64,000 nucleotides of DNA from Crocodylus rhombifer. Lineage: Eukaryota; Chordata; Crocodylia; Crocodylidae. Below the pieces are notes generated by a model, which did no database searches, was not told the DNA's origin, and saw only the letters and a list, made by a program, of their open reading frames with translations. Below are positions 33,622-44,099 of this stretch, piece by piece. The stretch spans positions 62,001 to 126,000 of the forward strand of contig JAVSML010020801.1 of NCBI GenBank assembly GCA_038503035.1, given 5' to 3'. The position numbers and the translations under genes were made by a program. Position 1 is the first letter of the stretch, and every line of letters starts with the position of its first letter.

Positions 33622-35455
33622 ATGGAACTGGGACTAGCTTCCCAGATTAAGGACAATAAGAAGTCCTTTTTTAAATACACAGGGGGTAAAAAGAAGGTCC
33701 CGGGTAATGTGGGGCCCCTGCAGGACGCAGTGGGATATTTGGTCGTCACACCAGCCGACAAAGCTAACATGTTTAACAATTGCTTTGCCTCCATCTTCCT
33801 AAGCATGGACCAGAACAGTAACCTCCCTGCTGGGCCCCCCTCAGGCCCCAGGGAAGGCACACCTGGGCCAAGGGTTAGTGAGGAACTAGTTAGGGAGCTT
33901 CTGGAAGGACTGGACATATTCAAGTCAGCCGGTCCAGATGATCTCCACCCTAGAGTACTAAAGGAATTGGCAGAGGTCATTGTGGGACCCCTGGCCTGGA
34001 TTTACAAGCACTCATGGTGCTCTGGTGAGGTGCCGGAGGACTGGAAGAGGGCCAACGTGGTCCCCATCTTCAAAAAAGGCAGGAAGGAGGACCCAGGAAA
34101 CTATAGGCCAGTTAGTCTTACCTTGATCCTAGGCAAAGCTGTTTGAGAAAATTATGCTGGCACACATCCAGGAGGGCCCAGCAGGCGACTGCCTGCTTAG
34201 GGGCAACCAACACGGGTTCATCAGTGGCAGGTCCTGTCAGACCAACCTGGTGGCCTTTTACGATCAGATCACCAGATCATTAGATGCAGGGATAGCAGTG
34301 GACATCTTCTTCCTGGACTTCCACAAGGCTTTTGACACTGTCTCTCACCCCGTTCTCATTTAGAAACTGGGGGGCTGTGGTGTGGACACCCACACAGTCA
34401 ATTGGGTCGCCAACTGGCTGGAGGGCTGCACCCAGAGGGTGGTAGTGGATGGGTCATTGTTGACCTGGAGGGACGTGGGCAGTGGGGTCCCCCAGGGCTC
34501 GGTCCTCGGGCCCGCACTGTTCAACATCTTCATCAGTGATTTCGACGAGGGGGTAAAAAGCACCTGTTCAAATTTGCTGATGACTGTAAGATGTGGGGGG
34601 ATGTGGGCACACTAGAAGGAAGGAATAGGCTGGAATTGGACCTAGACAGGTTACAGGGGTGGACGGACGAGAATAGGATGGGATTCAACACCAAGTGCAA
34701 GGTGCTGCACCTGGGGAGGAAGAACCAGCACCATACCTATAGGTCGGGGAACTCCCTTCTTGTCAGTACAGAGGTGGAAAAGGATCATGGAGTCATCATT
34801 GATGCCAAGATGAGCATGGGCCGGCAGCGTGGGGACACTGTCAGGAAGGCCAACCGCACCTTGTCGTGTATCCACAGATGCATCTCGAGCAGGTCCAGGG
34901 AGGTGATCCTCTCCCTCTATGCGGCACTGGTCAGGCCGCAGCTGGAGTACTGCGTCCAGTTCTGGGCGCCGCACTGCAGGAGGGATGTGGACAGCATGGA
35001 GAGGGTCCAGAGGAGGCCACTCGCATGGTCAGGGGGCAGCAGGGCAGGCCCTATGAGAGGCGACGGTACCTGAACCTGTTCAGCCTCCACAAGAGAAGGC
35101 TGAGGGGGATCTAGTGGCCTGTTACAAACTAGTCAGGGGGATCAGCAGGCACTGGGGGAGTCCCTGTTCCCCCGAGCACCGCCAGGAGTGACCAGGAATA
35201 ACGGTCACAAGCTGGCAGAGGGGAGATTCAGACCAGACATCAGGAGGCGCGACTTCCCGGTCAGGGCGGCTAGGGTCTGGAACCAACTTCCAAGTGAAGT
35301 GGTGCTGGCTCCTACCCTGGGGGTCTTTAAGAGGAGGTTAGATGAGCACCTTGCTGGGGTCGTTTGACCCCAGTTATCTTTCCTGCCATGGCGGGGGGTC
35401 GGGTTAGATCATCTGCTCAGGTCCCTTCTGACCCTAGAAACTATGAAACTATGAT
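33622..35455 (+). mobile_element. CR1 LINE (outer), 3' part
   Basis: Continuation of the CR1 begun at 32297: SFFKYTGGKKKVPGNVGPLQ, KSAGPDDLHPRVLKELAEV, VVPIFKKGRKEDPGNYRPV, FLDFHKAFDTVSHPVLI, GSGVPQGSVLGPALFN, then a damaged FADD box and the C-terminal domain to the ACTATGAA 3' repeat at 35455. Frameshifts are few: near 34140, 34362 and 34575, and in the C terminus. It ends directly against an Ig-like exon fragment of receptor copy A. Confidence 0.85.
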
Positions 35456-35699
35456 CTCGGGGTTCTACCCCGGGCAGCTGGAAGTTTCCTGGCTACAGAA
35501 GGAATCAGGAGAGGAGGCCAGGTCCCTGGAGAGCTCCGATTCCCACACCATCTGGATCCACACCCCCACTCCCAGTCAGGTACTGGGTGGTAAGTCCTAC
35601 AGGGTGGAGTCTGAGCTGCACCTCCCCCACACTGGGCCCAAGGATGACGGGGTGCAGTACTTGTGCCACAGGGAACATGAGGCCCTAAAGAAGCCCTAA
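35456..35699 (+). pseudogene. Additional Ig-like exon fragment of copy A, cut by CR1
   Basis: The C-terminal three quarters of an IgC1-type domain: SGFYPGQLEVSWLQKESGEE, then KSYRVESELHLPHTGPKDDG and VQYLCHREHEALKKP followed by a TAA. The sequence up to and including the first Ig cysteine is missing, because the CR1 3' end abuts it. Copy B has no counterpart: its sequence goes from 55740 directly to what aligns with 35905. The domain differs from the other three post-membrane domains, so it is either an exon lost from copy B or one gained by copy A. Confidence 0.6.
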
Positions 35700-35899
35700 T
35701 CCAGGTCCAGTGGGCAACTGTGGCTCCAAGGTAGGAGTGTGTAGGCCGGGCAGTGCGGGACAAGGCCAGAGTGGTGACACCCAGGAGATACAGCAAGCCA
35801 TAGGCAGTGGCACATCCTTTCCAGTCCCCCTGGGTGGGTGGGCAGGGGAGGCATGGAGCACTCACAGGCCAAAGAAAATGTAGGCTTCCATCATGGACC

Positions 35900-36240
35900 A
35901 GAGCTGCAAGTGGCAGCGTGTCAGGGGATGCTCCCAATCCCAGAATGACTCCCCCAGCTCTGATCCCATCTCCCAACTGGAGATCCCATGTCCTGAGAAG
36001 CAGGCTTTAGCCTGGCATCTGCACATCCCAGTAGTGATGTGCTGCCTGTGGCCCTGGTCCTGGCCCTGCCTGGCTCCCATCAGAGCCCACAGGCTCTGGA
36101 TGTACCAGGTGAATGGACCCAAGGGGCCAGATGGTAAGTCAAGGCTCCTCCTTGTTTTCTAGGCCATGCTGAGTCTGACAGAGCCTCCAGCAGGTGAGGA
36201 GGTGGCTGAGGGCATAGGCAGCATCTCGTGTACCGGCTAG
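35900..36240 (+). other. Downstream segment of copy A, shared with copy B
   Basis: Aligns with 55740-56040. Shared words include GTGTCAGGGGATG, GTCCTGAGAAGCAGGCT, GGTGAATGGACCCAAGG, CTTGTTTTCTAGG and GACAGAGCCT. The last acceptor-like TTTCTAG is followed in both copies by a short reading frame with an early stop when joined in phase 2. It probably contains the last, non-coding or nearly non-coding, exon. A hydrophobic VLPVALVLALPG can be read near 36035, but not in copy B. Confidence 0.4.
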
Positions 36241-36584
36241 GCTGGGCTGGGGGATCAGGTCCAAGGGCAGTTGCTGCATTGTCTCCAAGCTTTTGGTTGT
36301 GGAAGAGGCTCCTGCCATCATCCCTCCACATGTGTTCTGTGCAGTGGGGCTGGGCAGAGAGCCCAGAGGTGGGGTTGTCTCATTCTGTTCATGGGGATCC
36401 AACCCCAGCTGCCAAAACAAAGATGATGACTCTCACCCACTCCAGTCTCCCTCCTGCCCAGGCCTGGCCACTAACACAAGGGATGCAGCTCAGGCCTCTT
36501 CTGCCCCTGTGCCAGATGCTTCCCACTACAAGGAAGGGCTGCTCTCCCCACGGCAATGGACCACATCCAGCCCCTGAGCCCCAG

Positions 36585-36765
36585 CCTGTGGGATGTGTGA
36601 CAGGTGCAGCTCCCGCTTCCTGCTGGACCTTGGCCTCTTCTCCCAGCCCCTCCCTGACACAAAGGGAAGGTAAAAGCACAAAGAGACACCCCAGGGATCC
36701 AAGCTGGCCTCACAGGAAAGGGGATGGCAACTTGGAGGACAGGTGGATTACTAGGCCCTGCAAGT
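36585..36765 (+). pseudogene. Copy C: fragment of a third receptor 5' end
   Basis: This matches the sequence just before and including the start of the leader exon in copies A and B: TTCCTGCTGGACCTTGGCC, CTTCTCCCAGCCCCTCCCTG, CCCAGGGATCCA and GGAAAGGGGATGGCAACTT. The ATG at 36724 aligns with the true start, but the hydrophobic leader is not preserved and no IgV exon follows. Confidence 0.5.
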
Positions 36766-36794
36766 CAGCAGGCAGGGGCCAGTGGAGCAGGGGG

Positions 36795-37475
36795 CCTGGC
36801 TGGGAGCTGGGGACCTCTTGCACACCGGGCCTGGCCGGACTCCCCCAGATGCACCCCAAGCTTCTCTCAGCAATGACTGGGATCTGGAAACAAACACAAG
36901 AGGCAGGCACTGTGGGCCCAGCACAGTTAGGTGCACTGCAGCCCCCATGTCCAGGGAGCTCCAAGCCCTCCTGGGGTAGGCAGACAAGCCCAGCCACAGC
37001 TCCCCACAGCTTGGCCCTGTGCAGCTTGGGATGCCACTTCTGGACATTTGCCAAGGCCAGCCTGCAGCACAAGGCCCTTGCACCTGGCAGGGAATGGATC
37101 CTTCCCCTGGGCTAGAGGCTCCTGGGTTCACTGAGTACCCCTGAACTGCTGGTGGAAGATGGGGGTAAAGAGGAACCCTGCTGGGAGGAGTGGCAATAAG
37201 AGCCCCAGACCTGGCTCGGCTCAAACCCATAACCTCCCATGTGTCCTGCAGGATCAGGTGGAAAACTACTAGTCTTGTCCAGTGGTTTTCCCTGTGTAGG
37301 GAGGGCCTGTTGGGATGGGAAGGAGGACAATCAGGCATGGGGCAGCTGCCAGCCCAGCTGAACACTGGAAGGAACAGAGCAGAGTGGTGAAAAGCATTTC
37401 CCTCAAAGTCTCCTTGGTCTAGGGGTGTGATTCTTGGCCGGTGTGCAAGAGGTCCCCAGCTCCCAGTGCCTTCGC
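36795..37475. repeat. Inverted repeat arms around a 0.6 kb spacer
   Basis: The arm at about 36799-36833 (GGGAGCTGGGGACCTCTTGC...) is the reverse complement of the arm at about 37437-37470 (...GCAAGAGGTCCCCAGCTCCC), about 30 matching bases. The right arm continues leftward into TTGGTCTAGGGGTGTGATTC, which looks like the 5' half of tRNA-Pro (from about 37410). No coding content is supported between the arms. Confidence 0.6.
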
Positions 37476-37940
37476 TTCAGGTGGCCAAGGGTGGTGGGAC
37501 CACTTTCCTCTCACTGGTACACACACACACACACACCTCTGAGTGGAGCACTGATGGGCAGCATCCAGCTCCTTAGATGCCTTTGAGGACCAGTGGGCAC
37601 GGCCTGAGGGGCTCTGCTCGGTGTCCCCCTCAGGACTATTCATTTTCACATTTTGACCCCTGGACCCTCATGAAATGCTTGTCCCATTTTTTGCCTCTGT
37701 TGCCCCCAGATTGTTGTTGTTGTTTGATTCATCCATTACCCCCCCACACATAAGGGGCTACTAGCTAGGCAGGTGAGCCTTAGGGCCCATGGTAATTGAA
37801 TGAGATAGGTAGACAGACACACGGATGGCGCATGCACTTTTGGGGCCAGCAGCTGCTGGGCTGGGAGGCTTCTAGGGGGAAGCTGCAGGGGCCTGTGTGT
37901 GGGCTGGGTGGTGCATCCTATATTGGGAGGGGAATATGCA
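37476..37940. other. No gene recognised; (AC)n microsatellite
   Basis: Contains a short (AC)n run at 37519-37537 and no supportable gene. Confidence 0.5.
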
Positions 37941-37941
37941 A

Positions 37942-38003
37942 TGGGTTCATCTAAGATTTGAACCTAGGACCTCTGCACTATCAGTAGGGATCATACCCCT
38001 AGA
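37942..38003 (-). repeat. tRNA-Pro-like sequence (pseudo-tRNA)
   Basis: On the minus strand: GGTCTAGGGGTATGATCCC, a degenerate anticodon arm, a B-box-like GGTTCAAATCTTA and a GATGAACCC acceptor-like end. It resembles tRNA-Pro from the D arm onward. The hAT-like repeat begins exactly where the 5' acceptor should be, as in the copy at 1.3 kb. Confidence 0.5.
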
Positions 38004-38220
38004 CCAGGGCTAGACAATTATTTTATCTGGAGGGTCACTTAATGAATTTTCATGAGTTGTTGAGGGCTGCAAGGGTGGCCTGCCCCTTGGCAGGCACCTA
38101 CACCCTGGTTGCCAACTTGGGACCAGAAGTCCTGCCCCATAACCCCTGACCTTTGCCTCCAGAAGTCTAGACCCTTGCCCCCAGAAGTACTCCTTTTAAG
38201 GGGGCTTGCTATCTTGTAAC

Positions 38221-39601
38221 TGTGGCAAAATGGGGTTCCCCAACTAGACACACTGCTAGTTTTCCCACCTGCCTTTGGGCACACCACCCACCAGTCTCTC
38301 CTGCCCTGGCTCGTTGTTAATTAATGTGGGAGGCTGCCCATTCTTGTCCCAGAGCCAGGGGGTGCTATCTGCAGCTCTGTTCCTTCCCTACACCACAGCC
38401 CAAGTCTCACAGACGGCATCCAGATGGCTCAATGCTCCCGACCTATAGCCAGACCAAGCTTAGCTCTCATTGTCAGGCCTCAGACACACATATTCATACC
38501 ACCTTCCTCTCGCTAGGGCCTCTCACACTTCACCCCTTCTCACAGGGGCTTTCATGCCATGACAACTTATACCTCCTTGCTTCCTCTTGGAGCAGGCCCC
38601 TTAGGCCATAGGTTTTAGCTAGCTCATACCTTGGGTTGCAGACCTACCATCTTTCGGGCCTCTCCTGTGATCTTCACCAGGGTAGTGGCCAGCCAATTAC
38701 CTGATCAGGTCTAAGCTTGTCCTGGCCCTTTCTGGGGCAATTTTGTACACTCTGACATACTAGGCTCCCTCTGGCTCTTCTCCCCCCACCAGGGCTCCTC
38801 ATCTCCATCCCCTTTCTGGGGGTGTTCTTAACTCAAACCATGACTGGTGTTCTAGGGTCTTACACAGACTCTCACTCCCCCCCCAGAGCAGCAGGTCATT
38901 GTGCTCTACTATAGCTCTTACTTTCAACCCACACTCAGCCTCCCAGAGGTGGGGGACTTACCGGAGTCAGGACTCACCCCTTTTTCTCAGACTGAGCCCC
39001 CCTTACTCAGCCTCTGGGCCAAACTACAGCCTCAGGCATTTGAAGGCATACTCACTGGGGCTCCACACCACCCCGCTCCCTGGGGCCATGGGGCTTCTCT
39101 CCCCCCGTGGGCTCAGATGGCCATACCCATGCCTGGCCCCCCACTCTCACTCCTCAGGGTTTTGCACCCCACAGGGCTCAGATGGCCACAGCCATGCATG
39201 GCTCCCACTACCTCCAATGTTATGTAACCCATCCAAAGGTGAGGGCTGGGTTAAAGTGTCCCTACCCAACTTTCACCAGGGTGATAACTGGCCTGGTATT
39301 TCCTGGGGACTCCCACACCACTGAGAGACTCACCAGGCCACCTACTCCTAGCAGGGTGCTGTTTTAGGCCATGCCCATGCCCAGGACCAGGAGCCTCCAA
39401 ACCACCCCCTACAGCTCCTGCCCTTACCTCCAGAATGCCATAGAGCTTTACAGCCAGGCAATGCTACTACCTGGCCTCTCAGCAGTGAGCTGCCCTGTTT
39501 ATATAGGCAGCCAGAGATCTAAAATGGCCACTGCAATCAAGCACCTGCTGGCTGCTTGGTTCCACTCTTACAGTGTCAGGCACCAACAGTGCCCTGCCAC
39601 A
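38221..39601 (+). mobile_element. Solo LTR, family TGTGGCAAA...TGCCACA
   Basis: A 1381 bp element starting TGTGGCAAAATGGGG and ending GTGCCCTGCCACA, with inverted terminal words TGTGGCA/TGCCACA. It is flanked by the 5-bp duplication GTAAC (38216-38220 and 39602-39606). It is homologous to 19079-20377. No internal genes remain. It is inserted in the hAT-like repeat. Confidence 0.85.
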
Positions 39602-40034
39602 GTAACCAGAAAAATAAACAAATTATATACTAAAAATAAAACAACCACAATAATATATTCAAATTTTGTTATAAAAAAAAAATTGTCCTGATTTGTGTGT
39701 GTTCTTGTGGTCTATATAGAGGTGATTGCATCATAATTCAAAATTAAATTCTAGTCCTGTATATTTATTGGGGAGGCATGGAGGGGTGTAGGGGGTATGG
39801 GGGTGTGGGGTTTGTGGGGGCTGTATGGAGTGGGGATTGCTGGGTTGGTGTGTTGGTTCATATGTGTGGTGCAGTGTGTGTGCATAGCAGTGAGCAGGGC
39901 TCCTTTTGAGGTGTGCAGGTGTGTGTCTTGGGAGTGGGGGGCTTTTGGGGTGTGTGGCAGAGGTTTTGGGGGGTTGCAGTGTTTGTGGGAGTGTGATTGT
40001 GTGTGCAGGAGGGTGTGGTTGTTGGGCTTGTGAG

Positions 40035-43000
40035 GGAAGGTTCCTGGCTGTATTACAGGACCTTCACCTTATCCAGTAAGCGCACAGCCCCACTAGGGGA
40101 TATGCCTTGGTGGACCTGGTCCTGGCCCTGGGGGATGACCCGGTGAGGGGACTGCAGGTCCTTGACCACCTGGGGAATAGCAATCATCACCTGCTGGATT
40201 TCACTATCCAACGCAGGGCGTCAAGGGCTTACACCAAGGCTAAAGCCCTTGACTTCAGGAGGGCCAACTTCAATGAGCTTAGGAGACTAGTGGGGGAGGC
40301 ACTGAGGGCCCAGAAGGTAGAGGAGATGGGAGTCCATGGGGGATGGTCGTAACTTAAGGGGGTGATCCTCCAGGCCCAAAGGATAACAGTCCCTGAGAGA
40401 AGCAGGGGAGGTAAGAGTGCTCAGAAACCCCCTTGGCTCAGCAATGCCTGAGGACTAAAAGGGGGGCATACAACCAGTGGAAGGGAGGAGCTATCACCAA
40501 GGAGGAGTACTCCTTCTCAGCCTGTGAGTGTAGGAGGGCTCTTAGGAAGGCCAAGGCAGAGATGGAACTCAGGCTAGCATCCAGGATTAAGGAAAGCAAA
40601 AAGTCCTTTTTCAAGTACATTGGGAGCAAGAAGAGGGCACCAGGCAATGTAGGGCCCCTGAAAATGGTCATGTTGTGGCTACGCCAGACAAGAAACCTGA
40701 TATTTTTAACAGTTTCTTTCCCTCTGTTTTCTTGAACAGGGAAAGGGACATCCCACCTACCAGAGGTAGGGACAATCTCAGCGATAGCGCCGTCAGGCCT
40801 TCAGTCACTGCAGATGTACTTAGGGATCTTCTGGAAGAGCTAGACATTTTAAAATCTGCAGGTCCAGATGTCCTCCACCCAAGGGTGTTGAGGGCGTAGC
40901 AGGGGTTCATCAAAGGCTGGTCCTGCCAGACCAACCTGGTTGTCTTTTATGACAAAGTAACTAAATCCTTAGATGATGGCGTTGCCATAAACATAGTCTT
41001 TCTAGACTTTAAGAAGGCCTTTGACACTGTCTCTCGCCCCATCCTCATCAATAAATTAAATGACTGTGGCATTGATGCCTACACAGTCAGATGGGTAAAA
41101 AATTGATTGATGGGGCACACCCAGAGAGTAGTGGTGGACAGGTTGTCCTCAACCTGGAGGGACGTGGGCAGTGGGGTACCCCAGGACTCGGTTCTCAGGC
41201 CCGCACTGTTTCACATCTTCATCAGCGACTTGGATGAGGGGGTGGATAGCACGCTGTCCAAGTTTGCTGATGACACTAATGTAACCTGGGCAGTACTCCA
41301 AGAGTATGTTCCTCATAGAAGGATTCAAACAGGAATGTAACTTGGGACCCACTGCCTAGAATGGCCCAGCACAGACGACTGTTCACCATCATGGGGACCC
41401 ACATAGTCTCTCGGAGTCGGGATATCTCTTCCTCTTCACGAATCTCTCCAAGGAGGTGACAGAAGTCGGGGGGCTGCTCCTGCTCCCTGCTAAGTTGAGG
41501 TTCTGGAGTAAGTCCGAGCTATACTGTGCCCCAATACGAATTTGCTGGAGCCGTATCTGATCGGCATCAGTGACACTAAGTGGTCCTTGGGTCACCAGGT
41601 GCTGTAGCACGGGCTCTAAGCAAAGGACATATGCTGAAAGAGTCTTGCCCTTGCACCAGAAAGTTCCCAGCAATTCATAGTACACCCCCCCTCCCTGTGG
41701 GCTGGCCAAAAACATCCTGAAGGACCTGCACACATTGCTGGGTGGTGACAGCAGGGTCCCAGAATTTGGCACAAACCCCAAAGGCAGACTCCCTCAGGAC
41801 CTCCAGCAGACGGCATCGCTTAGCCTCAGGTCACTGCTCAGATGCTTCCAGGAGCAGGGGAGCCTCTCCTGCTGGCTGCAGCCTCTCCTTGGGGATCCTG
41901 GAGCCCAACAGGAGCCTCTCCTGCCAGCTACGCTGCTCTGCTGAGGGTCCCACTGCTGCCTGCAGGTCCTGCTCTTTCAGGCTGTCCCGAGGCACTGCTC
42001 CTGCCCCACTGGCTCAGCTCTTGCCAGCTCTGTGAAGCCCCTTCCTTGTTATCCCTCACTGCTGTCTCCCCTGAGTCAGCCCACGCTGCCCCTTTTATCC
42101 CCCTTCAGGTGACCCAAGGGGCCAATCAGGATGGGGGGGTGTGTCACTGGGGCCTGATTGGTGCGGAAAAGGAATCCTAAGTCCTCCAATCATCTTTTAC
42201 CCCTTCAAAAACCCTGGGCCAAATCATTACCAGATTGGTGATGAAAGGGAATCCCAAGTCTTCCAATCATCTTTTGCCCTTTCAAAACCCCTGAGCTACA
42301 TCACTGCCAGCCAGCCCATCACACTAAGATGTGGGGTGAGGTGGACACATTTGAAGGGAAAGAGAGGCTGCAAATAAATTTAGACAGACTACAAGAGGGG
42401 GCAGATGAGACTAGGATGGGGTTCAACATAGAAAAATGCAGGGTGCTGCGTCTTGGGAGAAGGAATCCACAGCATACTACAGGCTGGGGGGTTCCCCTCT
42501 TGAAAGTACAAAGGTGGAAAGGGATCCTGGAGTCATTGTTGACCCCCAGATGAACATGAGTCGCCAATGCCAGACCGCAGCCAGCAAAACCAGGCATACC
42601 TTGTCGTGCATCCACAGGTGCATCTCAAGCGGGTCCACGAGGTGATCCTCCCCCTCTATGCGACTTTGGTCAGGCCGCAGCTGGAGTACTGCATCCAGTT
42701 CTGGGAGCTGCACTTCAGGAGGGATGTGGCCAGCCTGGAGATGGGTCAGAGGAGGCCACCCACTTGGTGAGAGGGCAGCAGGGCAGGCCCTACGAGGAGA
42801 GACTGAGGGACCTGAACTGGTTCAGCCTCAGCAAGAGGAGGCTGAAGGGGGACCTGGTGGCTGCCTACAAACTCATCAGGGGAGAAGAACAGCAAAAAAG
42901 TAGAGCCCTTTTCTCCCCAGCACCACCTGGGGTGACGAGGAACTATGGTAATAAGCTGATGGAGAATAGGTTTAGGTTAGAGGCAATATTTTACAGTTAG

Positions 43001-43161
43001 GGTGGCCAAAATCTGGGACCAACTTCCCAGGGAAGTGGTCCTCACCCCCTACCTTGGGCACATTCAAGAGGAGGTTGGACGATCACCTGTCTGGGGTCTT
43101 GTGAACCCAACGTTCATTCCTGCCTGTGGCAGGGGGTCAGGATCTGTTCAGGTCCCTCCCT
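40035..43161 (+). mobile_element. CR1 LINE split by a solo LTR
   Basis: A 5'-truncated CR1 from the endonuclease (DLVLALGDDPV, LGNSNHHLLDF with SDH lost) through the RT (KSAGPDVLHPRVLRA; a deletion of the VVPIFKKG block; FLDFKKAFDTVSRPI; FADDTN at 41265-41279) and, after the LTR, from KMWGEVDTFEG at 42326 to the C terminus. The 3' untranslated end (GGGGGTCAGGATCTGTTCAGG) is present, but the terminal repeat is lost. Many stops and frameshifts occur. Confidence 0.85.
41280..42323 (-). mobile_element. Solo LTR nested in CR1 (same family as 20.5 kb)
   Basis: A 1044 bp LTR in minus orientation: on the minus strand it begins TGTGATGGGC and ends CCCAGGTTACA. The 4-bp duplication CTAA flanks it (41276-41279 and 42324-42327), and the CR1 coding on both sides rejoins when it is taken out. 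A TATA-like GGATAAAAGG lies near 42090 on the minus strand. Near its 5' end a block of about 70 bp (AATCATCTTTTRCCC...) is tandemly duplicated (about 42180-42300), which explains part of its extra length over the 20.5 kb copy. Confidence 0.88.
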
Positions 43162-43740
43162 TAACCCACACCCCCTGCAACAGTAGCCCCCCCCACCTCC
43201 AACAGATCACAGCCCCAGCCCACCCCAGGCCTGCTCCACACCACCCAGCCATGATGCATCCTGCTGCCCCCCGGGCACACAGCAGGGCTAGGACGACTCC
43301 GTGCCTGAGCTACCTTTCGAGGCAGCCCAGGAGGGCTGGCTGCTTCTGGCTGCTGCTGCCACTGGTCCCAGCCCTGCAGAACCAGCGGGGACGCACGAAC
43401 ACAGCCCTGACTTGGGATACCATGTGTCTACTCCGGACTTACCCATCCTGGCTCAGCATCCACAGCTGTGACAGCGGCCGGGCAGAAGCTGTTACTCAGT
43501 GCAGAGCAAAAGTGACCCCCGCCCACCGCTGCCAAGCAGTTCTTGGTGCCGCTGCCCAGAGCCTGAGCCATGTCTGTCACCACTGGCTCTGGGCTACCTA
43601 GAAAGGTAGTCCAGCTGCAGAGCCGCCCCAGCCCAGCTGCAAGCCCAGGGTAGCAGGATGTGCCAATGCCAGGCAGTGCCTGGGCCAGGTTGGACCAAGG
43701 GGCATAGCGTCTGGCCTTGTGGTTAATGTCCATCTTTTCT

Positions 43741-44099
43741 AAATAGTCCTTAACCTGTTATTTCATCACTGAGGGGTGCTCACCTCCTCCCCAGACTCTG
43801 TTGCCTGATGCAGTAGACTTCTGGATGAACCCCCGATTGGCTCCGATCTCTGACATGCAGTTTTGCACTTTGACCTGGAGACCTGGCAGAGGGAACCACC
43901 AGCAGGTAGGGAAACGTCAGGTCAAGAGGTTCTAGTAAGAGAAGCACAACAAGGAACACACCTTGGGGAATTAAGCGCAGCTGGCTTGTGGTTTTCAGCT
44001 GGCAATGCCGCCATGAATACTGTAAATATTGGTTAGAACGATAAAACTTCTTAGGAAAATAAAACAGGGCAGAACCTCCTAGCAACGGTGATGGCCCAC
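43741..44099. other. No gene recognised
   Basis: Unassigned spacer between the hAT-like repeat and the duplicated receptor upstream flank. No ORF or repeat that I can name. Confidence 0.5.

Larger units (their letters stand above)
38004..43740 (+). mobile_element. hAT-like repeat, second copy, broken by nested insertions
   Basis: The reverse-orientation counterpart of the 478-1350 repeat. Its pieces are 38004-38220, 39602-40034 and about 43500-43740; the gaps are filled by a solo LTR (38221-39601) and a CR1 (40035-43161), the latter itself carrying a solo LTR. Matches to the reverse complement of the first copy include GGCTGCAAGGGTGGCC, CATAACCCCTGACCTTTGCC, GTCCTGATTTGTGT, TATTTATTGG and GGCAGTGCCTGGGCCAGG. 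43170-43500 includes a further fragment of the same family in the opposite direction. No transposase is present. Confidence 0.65.

Noticed and set aside
35449..35976. Minus-strand hydrophobic peptides (YGLLYLLGVTTLALS and MMEAYIFFG with a GT donor) that look like membrane-protein exons
   Set aside because: Part overlaps the antisense of an Ig fragment, no second exon or family match is visible, and no conservation with the copy B region.
36228..37115. 295-codon plus-strand ORF
   Set aside because: Covers the copy C 5' fragment and one arm of an inverted repeat. No domain, no conservation with copies A or B, and minus-strand ORFs of similar length overlap it.
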